Source: Buddleja alternifolia
Taxonomy: Eukaryota > Streptophyta > Magnoliopsida > Lamiales > Scrophulariaceae
Length of the DNA stretch: 64,000 nt
NCBI GenBank assembly: GCA_019426215.1
Contig: CM033402.1
Coordinates: 7,379,246 to 7,443,245, forward strand
Reading direction: 5' to 3'
The translations under genes were made by a program, and so were the position numbers. This document shows, one piece after another, positions 22,961 to 35,225 of this stretch (the stretch's first letter is position 1; the number at the start of each line of letters is the position of its first letter). The notes under the pieces are model-generated. The model did not search any database. It was not told the origin of the DNA and was given only the letters and a program-made list of their open reading frames with translations.

Positions 22961-25204
22961 CCCCTAGCCTCCCCCCCCCACCCCACCCTCCCGATCAGTC
23001 CCCGGGCTTGTTACAAAACCTAATATTGAACAATGCAAACCACATAGAACCATGTTCTAATCTACACAAGCCTCGCCAATTTCAGCTTATATGTCTCGCG
23101 AAAAACGGTTATACAAAAGAGACTTGCTTGCACTTAACTAAGCATATACCAACCACATATAGTCTTATATTGCATGTGAAAACTTTGCATGCACACCACT
23201 ATACAAACAAGAAGGCAACCTCTGGTCAACCCACCGTTTAGGCCTTAAGGGTAGTCAACTAAAAGATGCGATCAGCAATGAGATCTACCAAGAAGATGGA
23301 GATTTCATGCAGCACCCGGTGTACGCAAAAAAATTTCGGGTCGAATTGTAATCTCTAATTCACAAAGTTACACACATATCATATAACATATAATTGAATA
23401 TGTATTAATAAATTAGGACAGACTTGTGCACAAATAATTAACAACGCTAAGCATTTTCAATAACACCACATGAAAGATGTTTGACAAAAAGAGATCCATG
23501 GTATTTAAATGTACTAGTTCCCAACCAAGAACTCCTATGACAAAGAGGAAAAAGAAATAACAAGATATTTTAAGTTGTGTACGTAGTATGCTGAAGATGA
23601 TCCACCATGGCTAGATTCATCAGAAGCAGACTTGAGATTGGACAGAGCCAACCATTATTTTGTTGGAACTAATTTCCTTTTGTTCTCCACCGAAACGTCC
23701 GAAAAGTTCCTATTTTTTCAGCTAACAAAAATAAAAACCATGAAATAATTTTGAAATTACCTTCTTTTTTTTTTTTTTTAAGAAACTCTCAATGTTTTTA
23801 TGTTTTCCTCGAAAACTCTCAACGTTTCCATAGTTTCGATGGAAGCCATGGAAACATTGAAAATTTCATAGTTTATTTTCGAAAATAGTTGTTGCTCTAT
23901 TCCCCCAAGATAACAGAGCTCTCAAATCACTGAATTTTAGGTAAAAAAAAAAAAAAAAGAAAAAAAAAAGAAAATAATAATCAATCTAGCAATCTACCAA
24001 ATTAAGTCCTAAATAGAATCAAACAAATTCCTTAGACTTGAAATTGGACAGAGCTAAACTTTATTTTGTTGGAACTAGAGTTAATGGCAGGTGATAATGC
24101 CGGAGCAAAATTCCTGATGCCAGAGCAAAATAATTAAAATGCCTATTGTGCCCTCCAAATTTAATGATCATTAAAATATTAACTATAAGTACCACAATTA
24201 GTTATTCTATCCCTGAAATGCTGTGCTTGTGTCTACGGCAATCATCTCAATGTTTTGAATGAAAATAAAATTGACTAAGTATCCGATGGTCCAGTGCCAA
24301 ATCATCTCAATTTTTTTTCTTCGCATTTCCTAAAAAATATGTCTATAATCGTTTAATTATAAGTGTTATGCATTTTCTTTCCCTATTTCCTATTTTTTTG
24401 AATTCTATTCTATGTGTTGTATTATATGCAAAAAAGAAGTCCATCTAAATCTTATGGACACAAAAGTTATAAAGGATGTTCAGTCAAATTATTTAATTCA
24501 TGTAGAGAATTTATTTTTGTTTCATGGGAATAGGTTAAATAATTCTCATAAAAAATATTTCCTTATAAAATATTAAATAAAGAATGCCTGATCAATATAA
24601 TACATGCGTATTATTTATTTCATTAAAAATATCTAGATGGGTCCAAATTGACATTCAAGAATACAAATTAAATAGAATTATTTATGCAAGAACAATCTCA
24701 ATCCAAACCAAGAAAAAAAAAGGATCATAAGTACTACTTACTAGAAGATTTTCATTAAATACAATATTCAGTGAAAATCTAAAGAATATTATTTAACTTT
24801 TTAATATAAATTTAATTTGTTAATAGTTTTTAATGAAATACTTTATCAATCCAAATTCACCCTAAAGTAAAATATATGATGTTACATATACATAATCTAA
24901 TGTGAACCTAATTCTATTAATGATAAAAAAATTCGTAGATTACTATGGTAAAAACAAAAAAGAATTTACATATTAAATAACATATTACTCTGGTAATTTA
25001 GATGTAATTATCAAATTTCTAATAAACTATATATTCTAGATATATTGTTAAAATGCTTATTTATCTATTATGATTAAAAATCTAATATTTAAATTAAAAT
25101 AAATTTATTACAAGAAAAAAATAAAGTTGGTGAGAATTCATAAAAAGATAAAGTAAACAGATTCGTGTTCATGAATGTTGGAATCATTGAATTTCTTCTG
25201 GTTC
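22961..25204. other. AT-rich DNA, no gene seen
   Basis: A C-run near 22970 marks the edge of copia-1. Beyond it only short frames are present. Bases 23790-23870 hold repeated ACTCTCAA(T/C)GTTT motifs and a partial inverted copy. Long A- and T-runs occur at about 23770 and 23945. Confidence 0.4.
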
Positions 25205-26183
25205 TTAATATATATATACGTCTTCTCAAGTCCTTATTCAAGTGAACAGAATTGACCGTCCTAAAGCAAAATTTGTTAAAGGGATCAGGTTGATAGATTA
25301 GAATGGTATTAGGAACCATACATGATAATTAGGAATACGAAACCAAATCAATACTATAATTTTAAGTAGTTCATCCAAATAGCTAGGCTTGTGTTGCCAT
25401 TATTTAATGTCACTATTATTCTTTGACTCGAGAGAATGTAACTGGTTGAAGGTTAACCATGCACCCAACCATTGGTGCTTATGGAGGTGCAACCACATCA
25501 CGTTTATCATCGTCTAGTATGGGACTTTACATTACCAAGTGTATAAAATAAAGGGTTGGCATATATATGCTAACAACTATAGTTTTTGGTCTAGTGGTAA
25601 GCGTTTAATTCTAACAATTGATATCACAACAAGAACTCGTCAATTCGAATCTACGAGCAGACTTTCCAGCATCATCCTTCAACTCGATATAACATAATTG
25701 GTGGAGAGTTAACCGCCTCACCTATGGATGTGGCAAAGCTCTGGTTACCGTGGCCTAGTACGAGACTTTCCTTTGCAAAGTGTACAAGAAAATAAATCTA
25801 TGCTTATATATATTAACTACTATAACTTTTGGTCTATCGGTAAGAAAGTCGTAAAAACACCATACATTTAACTTAATATAATCATAATCCCAAAAACACC
25901 ATACATTTACCCTCTGTTTGGTACTTGAATTTTTGTGAGGAAAAAAACATTTTGCTCGCATTTAATGATAGTACATGTGTGTCATTTTTTTATTCTTTTC
26001 CATTTTCCTTTTCTCACCGAAATCTAGGAACCCTAATAGTGCGGTTTAGGAATTTTGGTCCTATCATAGCGCCAATATATGTCATATGACAATATCTCAA
26101 AACACATAGCACAAGCATATATATAAAATGATAGGATACAGCTAAGCAGAATTTTTCGTATCTATATTGTTATATCATTATAT

Positions 26184-26220
<37 letters not shown>

Positions 26221-26465
26221 TACTTATAAGTTATAATCATATACTCTTTCAAGGGTTCAAACACACTTCTCAGAAGAAAAAGTGATAAATCCTTTATTTC
26301 AAGGCATATATTCATTAATGCCGAGAGAGCTCACTTTTTTCTTGTCCAAGCAAGAGATGTTAAGTTGGTGTTCAACACTTCAATCAAATGAAAAGGCCTG
26401 CGGATATAGAGCATGTCCGGGACAAGGATCTTCATTAATCAAAAGTAATCATTAACATAGATTGT
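25205..26465. repeat. Duplicated segment, copy 2
   Basis: This is collinear with 17690-20606 but lacks the nested MITEs, so it preserves the ancestral layout better. Both copies share the SINE-like unit, the AATCATAATCCCAAAAACAC block and the microsatellite followed by ACTTATAAGTTAT. Identity appears to be roughly 85-90% by eye over aligned blocks. A shorter, more diverged third relative is at about 27180-27410. Confidence 0.75.
25580..25800 (+). mobile_element. SINE-like unit with clear A and B boxes
   Basis: TTGGTCTAGTGGTAAGCG at about 25586 fits the tRNA A-box pattern, and GTCAATTCGAATCTA at about 25639 fits the B box. The spacing of about 40 bp is that of plant SINEs. It is not a tRNA gene because no cloverleaf can be drawn around the boxes. 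Confidence 0.45.
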
Positions 26466-27179
26466 ATATAGAAATAAGGATGGAACTACATTTTTTAGTC
26501 ATGAAGGCGAAATATTGGAGGTCGATTTTTAGATTTTGAAGGAGGAGCAATTTAATTCACATTAATGATGTCGCTAGATTTTATCATATCGAATTACCAA
26601 AGTACTTACTCCCGTATGCCTAGAATCAAAATAATGGTTAAAAGTCGTTGAGAGAACCTAATAACCTTGTCCTCTGATGCTTAAAGTTAGCTTTCGCCAT
26701 ATGATTATTTCAACATTGTCAGTTAAATAGGAATGAATTAGATTTTTCATAGCTTTAGTTGTGTGGATGTATGGTAAGAAAAAATTGCACCATTAGTCCT
26801 ACAAGTTGAGTTTAGTGCAATTTTAGTAAACTAATTAAGCTGGAAGGGTTACACTTTAATTTGGTCCTCATATGAAAAACAAATATGGCAAAATCTCTAA
26901 TTTTGTGACGGCCATGTGCAAGACATGTGACTACTTTCTAGCCAAATTCAAAAATTCTTGCCGCATGTGTCCTCAGATCAGGAAATTAAAAAGTTATTGG
27001 ACTTAAATAGTCATGCTCAAAGTTATATGTCCTTCGAATGTACCCCAAAGAGTTAGTGGGCCAAAAATGTAATTTTGCGTGATATGGGAGGATATACCAA
27101 GAATGACATACATAAAATAAGTAACGGAAATTTTCCAGCTTTATGATGTGGATTTGATAAGGAGAATATTAGACATCTA

Positions 27180-27184
27180 TGTTG

Positions 27185-27217
<33 letters not shown>

Positions 27218-27415
27218 ATAACTTATGATATTCTCTTTCAAGGGTTCAAACATTTCCTTTATTTCAAGGAACATATTCAATGCCAAGGGAAGCAACATTG
27301 ATTTATATCCAAGCAAGATATGCAATTTTAAATCGAACAAAAGGACTGTACAACATAGATCATGTCGGGGACAAGGACCTTCATTCCTTAGATATTATGG
27401 CCCTTGGGGAGGTTT
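27180..27415. repeat. Third, diverged copy of the 20.3/26.2-kb repeat block
   Basis: Shared pieces with 26210-26440 are CTCTTTCAAGGGTTCAAACA, CCTTTATTTCAAGG, ATGCCAAGGGAAG (ATGCCGAGAGAG in copy 2) and a GGGACAAGGA(C/T)CTTCATT end. It starts with a long (AT)n tract at 27187-27214. It suggests a dispersed or locally triplicated repeat rather than one simple duplication. Confidence 0.6.
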
Positions 27416-27542
27416 TTGTTGAGATAGTATATTTTCCTTTAAATTGTATAATCAAACCTTAAAGTGTATGTAGAATAAAGAAAAAATACAGCATAAATCC
27501 AAACTCTTTTTTTTTTGTGGTGTGATATGGTCTATTTTACTT

Positions 27543-28395
27543 AGGGGTCTTCATCGTTTTCTAAACCCGTACCATGCATATCGATTATATCGTGTCGAAC
27601 CGTACCGAATTTGTGGTTTTTCTGTATTAAAAATTAGGTTTGCTATGAGCCGAGATCGAACCAATTATTTTGGTATGATTTTGTTTTTAAAAATACCGAT
27701 AAAAAATTGTACCGAACCATATGTTTTATAAAATGATTAATTGTATTATTAATATTACATATAAGTGATTCTAAAAAAACACTTCTAGAACGTATAGGGA
27801 CAGATACACTAGAATCAAAATTTACATAACTTATGTAGGGTAAGGAGGATTTTTTTAAAAAAATTGTGAATTTGGGAATCAATTAATAGAATTTCTTACT
27901 CAACTTTCAATTTATATTTTTGAGTAAATCATATTGACATAATAGTTTTATATATGTTGATTTCAACTATAAGGATAGGAGTTTTATTTTTATTTTCCAT
28001 TGTATTTAATTTAATGTTAATAACTTTTCTTAGTATATTAATTTTTAATTGTACTCGCTCAAATTTTTTTTAGGTCCATCAATATTAAACTAATAATATT
28101 TACAGGGATATTCATGTAACTTGTAAATTATATCTACTTCTGTTTTATATATACTTTTAACTTTTTATTTCATTGATAATATGTCAAGAGGTGAACATAA
28201 TAATATGTAGATAAATCTACAAAAAATATCGAAAAACCATACCATATCACACCACACCAAAACCGCATTACACCTGGTGCAATGGTATCAATTTCAAAAA
28301 CTTTTTGGTTTTAACTATCTAATACTGCAACTATTGCAGTATGACATAAATTTAATACAAAAATTACAAAATCGAACCTTATACACTCCTAACTT
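27543..28395. mobile_element. Possible hAT-like non-autonomous element
   Basis: The left end TAGGGGTCTTCATCG and the right end, reverse-complemented, TAGGAGTGTATAAGG are similar to hAT-type termini, and both halves carry GGTGTGATATGG and its complement internally or just outside. No clean 8-bp duplication was found and no transposase is present. Confidence 0.3.
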
Positions 28396-28475
28396 TATTA
28401 ATATGGCTCAAAAAGACTATATTACCGTTCATGATTCTGAATAATGCCAAAAGATCCAGATGCATGCCTTTCTCC

Positions 28476-29596
28476 GGAAAATTGTAAAATTAGTCTTGTA
28501 GTTATATGGGTGGTAAAATTGGTGTTGGAATTTGTTCCATTGACAATTTAGGAACAATAGATTTTCAACTTTCACAAACCGAGGACAAATTTGACCGGAA
28601 TTTTTTAATTTGGCCACACTTGACTCATTAAAATTGGGAGTTTTCATTTGTCGATCAATTTTGCTTAGATGGACCCAACTTATCAACATGGAAAATTGTC
28701 AAGTGGAAAATTGCATAATTAAAACTATTACAATTAATTAACATTTTAAATTAATATATTAACTAATGTTAATAAAATAAAATTTTACACAAAAAGAAAA
28801 CTCATCTTCTTTCCCCCAGAGTCCAAGACCCCGTACGTCTTCCCCCGCCTGCAATTAGTGATGTGCGTGTGATTATATTTTTAATTATGGGCTGGGCAGT
28901 GTGAAGAGGGGGCGGGGGGAAGAAGATGAGATTTTTTCTTTTTTGCTTCAATTTTTCATTTTTCAAAATTCTTTTTTATATGAATATATTTTCTAAATTT
29001 TAAATATTTGATGTTAATTGATTTGTATCTTCAACTTATTATAAAACTATAATAATTAGTTTGAAAATATTATGTAAAAAGTTTTAGTTGTTATTCATTA
29101 AAACACTTATTAATTATATAGTTTTATTTAAACTATAATAGACTAGACTTGAAATACAATCATTTGACATTTATATTGTATTGTAGTAAATTAAATATTA
29201 AATCAAATGAAAATAATTACGTTAGAATATATTGTTTTTTAATTTTAATTTTTCAAAAAAAATTTAAGATATTTTTTTCTTGTGGATATTTTTTTTTTAA
29301 ATCTAATGGATTTCTAAATGGATCCGCCTAGCCACATTTTTCCTCCAAAACAATGTCTCTGCATATTTCTTAAGTCCACAAAAGCAAAAATTGACGAAAA
29401 ATTATTTATACACAAATTAAGTGGGTCGCATGCATGACTCGTGACTTTTTTCAGAAAAATAGAATTTTTTGATGAAATAAAATTTGCGAGTTTTCAATAG
29501 CCATCGATCCTAAATTGTCAAGTGGAACAAATACAAGACCAATTTTATCAGTTGTCACCACTTATAGCTACATGACTAATTATGAAATTTCCTCCG
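28476..29596. mobile_element. 1.1-kb TIR element, no coding capacity
   Basis: The left end reads GGAAAATTGTAAAATTAGTC and the right end, reverse-complemented, GGAAATTTCATAATTAGTCA. Both continue with TTGTAGTTATA or ATGTAGCTATA, AAAATTGGT and TTGACAATTTAGGA. The TIRs are at least 90 bp and imperfect. A second TTGTCAAGTGG block occurs inside, near 28697. The middle is AT-rich with no recognisable ORF. Confidence 0.65.
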
Positions 29597-31120
29597 CCTT
29601 TTTCTATGATCGAGCTACCCATATCGAGGCACATCCAATACTGAGTATGGCCGTGCGCATGGTGAGCATGTGATATCCTTATGTGGCCAAATGCTATAAA
29701 CACTCCCAAGTACGTTTTAAAAATATATCGTTGTATTTTGAGTAATCTTATACTTCTTGTCATTCTCACCTTATTGATCCTCTTCTGAATTAACTATTGA
29801 AGGGTTTCGTGGGGTTTGATCCCCATAATCCTATAGATAACTCTTCTAATTTCAGGCTAATTCTTATTTTCTACATTTCTTAGAGAAGATATGAATTCTA
29901 CAAAACTCAGCCTCAAAAACTAGTGGCTGAAGTGAAAGAGTCAAAGACCACAATGTGGTCACCACATCAATCTCTTATTAGAATCCCAAATTCCGATGTG
30001 AGATCAAATTCTCATACCTTGTAATAAGGCTCATAACAACCCATTAAGCTCTGCATCCCCCGGCGCTCATGCAAGTTGGCATTATGCTAGTTAGCTAGGC
30101 TTGGGCAAACACTCAATGCTGGGAAGAACAGTGGATGACTCTGATATCAATTCCTATGAATTTTTGGAGTTCAATCTCAAACGTAACTACTGAATTGAAA
30201 GAGTTTTACGTCATCTAAATCTCACTTTGTAACCCCATAATTTTGTCGCAAAATTTGAGCCTTATAACTTGCAATTAGGATCATAACATGAGATTGTGGG
30301 CCACCATCATCAACCTCTTAACTATTAATTAGCGACGACCCTTCGAAGATTAACCCAAATAATGGTTCCTAAAATAGTCCTTTATCCATCTCATCATCTC
30401 CTCTTATCCATTAATCTTACCCTCTAAAGTAACATTTTCACCGAGTAAATTTGGTACAATACCTTCATGAGCCAAGTGAAAAAGATTCAAGTACTTATCT
30501 TGAAAATTACTGCTTCCAACACTCCAAGTCTCCAACCATTTCAAGTATTCATGGAATACAGTACACATTTCGAGTTCATAGCTATGCGTAACAGTTCATA
30601 TAAACACTTCAAAGTTTCAACTTGTGTAGAGATAATGATCAATTGATCACCATAATGCTATGTGGCCCAAACAATCTACCATTCCTAGTAAAAACACCTA
30701 ATACTAGTGCATGTCGATAGCTTTATTTACCATCATTTTTGGCATCTTTTTGTGGGTAACAGACCGAAAATTCTAGTCTGGATCAAGTTTGATAGAGCTC
30801 ATACCAATCACATGACAGTGAGTAAATTATACTTGTCATGTAATTAGTGTTTAGTCCGAAAAGAACGATCAATATACATGGCAAGTGCAATCACACTTAT
30901 ATTGTTATTGGTCAAATTCAATCAAATCAGGTCTGAACAAGAATTATGCGTAATGGATATCATCCAAAGTTAATTAGGACCCCACTTTAGTTATCTTTCT
31001 ACTACAACCCCTTCTTTTTTCCCCATGAACTTCCTTTGTACTTGCTTTGGTACAAAAAGGCACCAAAGCTATTCATCATGAAGAAAATATAAAGAATCTA
31101 TTCTTTTTGTCCTATCTATA
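29597..31120. other. Upstream region of ALMT gene 1; degenerate repeats, no gene
   Basis: Bases 29900-30300 contain two diverged passages ending in ATAA...AGG(C/A)TCATAACA, which look like old repeat sequence. Nothing coding is supported. The proximal part (31000-31213) is the ALMT promoter. Confidence 0.4.
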
Positions 31121-31127
31121 TACATTC

Positions 31128-31213
31128 TCTTCTTATATAAGTCACTCTAACTTTGAACTCTCACTCAACATTTCATCATTTCATGTAAAAACTTGTTGAT
31201 ATATACTATACAT
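31128..31213 (+). promoter_or_regulatory. Putative TATA box and 5' leader of ALMT gene 1
   Basis: TTATATAAGTCACTC at about 31132 is a plain TATA box about 80 bp before the ATG at 31214, which would put transcription start near 31165. There is no ATG between the expected start and 31214. Confidence 0.45.
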
Positions 31214-34200
31214 ATGACAATGGAAATTATGGGAAATGTGGAAAAAGTGAGCATTTTTGTGAGTGGATGGCTATGGCTTAAAGGTCTTTTAGCTAGGGCA
31301 CTTATTAAAATGGAAGAAATTGGAAGACAAACAAGAAAGATTGCAAAAGATGATCCAAGAAGATTGATCCATTCACTCAAAGTTGGACTTGCTCTCACAT
31401 TAGTATCATTGTTCTATTACTTTCAGCCTTTGTACAACAACTTTGGTGTCTCTGCAATGTGGGCTGTGATGACTGTGGTGGTTGTCTTTGAATTCTCTGT
31501 TGGTAAGTGCACTATTTGTTCTCTGTATATGGTGGGCTTCAAGTGAGTTAGGTTGCATGGACTGTTGTAATTATCGTAAAACTTGTGGTGTTGTAGCTCG
31601 TTAGGATAATTAATGGTTGTGCACATATGTAGAAAAGTTGCTATCAAAGTTCTAATACGTGTTAGAGATGTTAAATATTAAATGTCTGTCCTCTCTAAAA
31701 GCATAACTTTTTTGATGAGATGGACATTTAATATGATACTAGAGTCGACCAAACAGAAAGATCTAAAATTGAAATCCTATCTTGACCCATTTATGAGAAA
31801 GAGTTTCGCGTGCTAGACTTCAGAAAAGTATAACATCTGCATATGAGGCGGTGTGTAAGAAATATTAAATATGAAATGTCTTTTGTCTCTCTAAAAGTAA
31901 CAACTTAAGCTTTTAAATAAGGCATTCATTCAATAATACACATCAGTGTACTTTTACATGCATCAATTTATTGTACATTCATGCATGATTACACGTTAAA
32001 CTCAAGTAAAACGAATCATAAAAGAAAATCTCAAGATTTCAAGTCCCAATTACATGCTTTTAATGTACATCCATGATTATGGCCTCAATTTCAAGTTAAA
32101 CGACTAATTCTTAGAGAGTCTCGAGGCTTCAAGTCCTGCACAACTATCTATGCAAGATACATAGCTCCAGTCCCCACATGAGTTGCGATTGTCCCAAAAC
32201 TCTGCTAAGACAAACCCAATTGTAAAAACTCATGTTTCAAGAAACAAAATAGAAAACCAATGCCTTTTGTACATTATTTTCAGGTGCAACACTTGGGAAA
32301 GGCCTAAACAGAGGATTGGCAACATTTGCAGCTGGTGCACTAGGACTTGGGGCTCATCACTTGGCTAGTGCAACTGGTAAAACATGTGAACCAATATTGA
32401 TTGGACTATTTGTCTTCCTACAAGGTATATTTTCCATTAAAAAAAATCTAAAATTCCTTAATATTCCAATAATAATTTATACTAAATTTTATTATCATTG
32501 CAGCCGTGGCATCCACGTTTATACGATTCATTCCAAAGGTGAAGGCTCGTTACGATTATGGGATGCTGATATTTATTTTGACGTTTTCTTTGGTTTCTAT
32601 ATCCGGTTTACGAACCGATGAAATAGTGGAGCTGGCTCAAAAGAGGTTGTTAACTATACTCATTGGTGCATCAACTTGTGTTGTTGTGTCCATTTTTGTT
32701 TGCCCTGTGTGGGCTGGTGAAGATCTTCACAAACTTGTTGCAAACAATATAGAGAAACTTGGAAATTTCATGGAAGGTACGTACGTACATAATACTTCCT
32801 CTTTTATTTTATTTTATTTTTTGCCCCCTCTTAATTAATATGTTATCTGAGTATTTTCATCTTTGTAATTCACTTAATAGATGCATGTTTAATTTATAAA
32901 ATGTTTTTTTAAGTTTATTTTTAAGTATATACTCAACATATGTGTATGCATAATGTAAAATACAGAAACACAAAAGAAGAGGAATTAGTAATAAAAATGA
33001 CAAAATAAGTCGTCATTTCTTAAAATAGGTTTTTTTTTTTTTCTTCGTATTCAAAACTGTTGTTTCAATTGTAGTAAGGATGTGACGGTATGCAATGCAA
33101 ACTCTCAATCACTATTTTTCAAGATAATATTGTAAAAATACATATTTTTCAACAATTATCCAAAACTTAATTTTACGTACACAAGAAGCTCAAATGCTAG
33201 TTTTCTTTCCTGGACGGAGTGATTAGTATATAAACTCTTGTACCAATCAAAATTACGCTTTTACTTGCATACTTATGTACTCAAGTAGATAGCATGAAAT
33301 TTCCTGTTTCTTTAATAAATATGTTATTGCAGGTTTCGGAAATGAATGTTTCAAAACATTTGAGGATTCAGAAAATGGAAGATCATCGTCTTTAATTGGC
33401 TTGAGCAGTGTTCTTGATTCAAAAACCAGTGCAGAGACCTTGGTTAGTGAAACATTTGACATAGATACACATATATCTATAAATATAAATTCTAAAACAC
33501 AAATTTTATATATTAATTATTTCTGAAATTGGATAATTTGACTATTAATTGGCAGGCCAATTTTGCTAGATGGGAACCTGGGCATGGTCAATTCATGTAT
33601 AGACATCCATGGAAACAGTATCTGAAGATAGCAAGTTTGACAAGACAGTGTGCCTGTCGGATTGAAGTACTCAATGGCTACCTTTACTCTAAAACTCAAG
33701 TATACTTTTCAATTCTTTTCACCACTCTTATTATCCATTTTCACCACTAACTACATATAGTTTATTAAAAACATTACAAATTTTTTATTCTTCTTTCAAT
33801 CATAATTCCTACATAACGATATTAAGGAAATGCATCCAAAGATTTCGTGCATAAATTGCTATTAAAATCAATGATAATATTATCCAATTCAAAGTACTCA
33901 TTCCATAAACCTCGAATTTAGAAAAACTCAACAAGTTAATTTTTAATAAATATTTGACTCATAGAACCAAAAATTTTAGTATTCTTAAAATATAACTTAT
34001 ACTAGTCACGATTTTAATTTTAATTTCTTATAATTTATTGGTATGTGCTAGAAATAATAAAACTATTTTCAATTTAATTAACATGTTAATATCAAAAAAT
34101 AATAAGTAAATATTTTAACAACAAATATTAAAAATTAAAATTAATTAATTAATTATTCTTTACCTAAGCAATTTAGTCAAAGAACAATTAACTTAATCAT

Positions 34201-35225
34201 TGGCTTTTTCAAGAGAAAAGTTGGTGAAACTAATATGCATGGATTGAAAAATATTTTCGAATTGTTTTAGGGTATAAAACTTTATGGTCAAATATTACTG
34301 GTGGTTTCTCAAGTTTATTTTTGTCATACTTTCGTCCCTCAAGTCTTAAATATGCCGAAATGGTTCCTCAACTTTCAAAATTACCTTACTTTAGTCCGTA
34401 AGGTCACAAATCAGTTAGAAATTGAGGGAGGATAATTTTTTTTCAATTTTTGCCATTGTATGTAAGAATATTCCATACACATAAAGAATATTTCATCCAA
34501 GTTGAGTTCCTAAAGGAATTTTGACGTGAGGACTATAGTGGGGCGATTTACAGTTCAGGGACTATTCCCCCGCATTTTAGACTTGATGAACTAAAGCGGG
34601 ACAAATGTAAGAGTTGAGGGACCACCCATGAGATTTGGCCAAAATATATTTTAGAGTGTTTTGGGAATTGAAATAACATTATAAATCAAATAAATACTCG
34701 TGAAAATCTTAATACAAATATGACATTATCTAAGATTTCTTTTTCTTTTTGTAATATTTGCAGGCACCACAAGAAATACAAGGAATAATTTCAAGCATGA
34801 GCTCCGAATCTGGAAAAGCGCTAAAAGAACTGGCATTAGCAATTGCGACAATGACCAAACCACCCTCTCGTAATCGCCATATTTCTAACCTTAAAGTCGC
34901 GTCCACGAACCTAAATTCTCTACTAAAGTCGGACTTTTGGGAAAAACACGCTAATCTTTTACAAGTAATACCAATCGCTACAGTTGCATCCCTACTGAAC
35001 GATACAGTTACAAATGTCGAAAACATTGCTGGCGCCGTTGATGAGCTTAGTTGCCTAGCAAATTTTAAATCGAGTGGAGAAGAAATGAGGAGTAACAAAG
35101 TTTTGAAACAAGTTGATGTAGAGGATCAAAACCCACATGTGTGCATTAAAATTGATGGAGCAGAACATGTTAAGCAAGAAGGCCAATCCTCTATTCAGAC
35201 TGGCTACCAGAATTTGGGAGTATAA
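31214..35225 (+). CDS. ALMT: Aluminium-activated malate transporter family channel, copy 1 (six exons)
   Basis: ALMT proteins are plant anion channels passing malate and other anions across the plasma membrane or tonoplast. Six exons join in frame with GT-AG introns: 31214-31502, 32284-32424, 32504-32776, 33333-33442, 33556-33699 and 34764-35225, giving 472 aa, normal for the family. The ATG at 31214 is the first in frame. The N-terminal half has the family start ([15 protein letters not shown], residues 46-60) and six membrane segments at about 57-75, 79-96, 103-121, 131-149, 162-180 and 194-215. The conserved [13 protein letters not shown] follows the sixth. The cytosolic half has the WEP motif (WEPGHG, from residue 277) and long helices in exon 6. 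Nearest by eye are clade-1 members (Arabidopsis ALMT1/2/7/8/10 group). Intron 5 (1.06 kb) carries a MITE. No break is seen, so it is probably functional. It is paired with 49684-52333. Confidence 0.93.
34284..34645. mobile_element. MITE in the last intron of ALMT gene 1
   Basis: The left end GGTCAAATATTACTGGTGGT and the right end, reverse-complemented, GGCCAAATCTCATGGGTGGT are inverted copies. They continue as TCTCAAGTTTATTTTTGTC against CCTCAACTCTTACATTTGTC. It is about 360 bp with no ORF. It does not touch the splice sites at 33700 and 34763. Confidence 0.75.

Noticed and set aside
25584..25655. Possible tRNA gene (A and B boxes)
   Set aside because: No cloverleaf pairing around the boxes, and the unit recurs in the duplicated segment. 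It fits a SINE better.
31193..31213. Earlier TTG start for ALMT gene 1
   Set aside because: Not an ATG; plant translation would start at ATG 31214. The same reasoning puts copy 2 at 49684 rather than a GTG at 49648.
34730..35098. Minus-strand 122-codon frame
   Set aside because: Antisense of ALMT exon 6; the plus-strand frame has family motifs and splice support.
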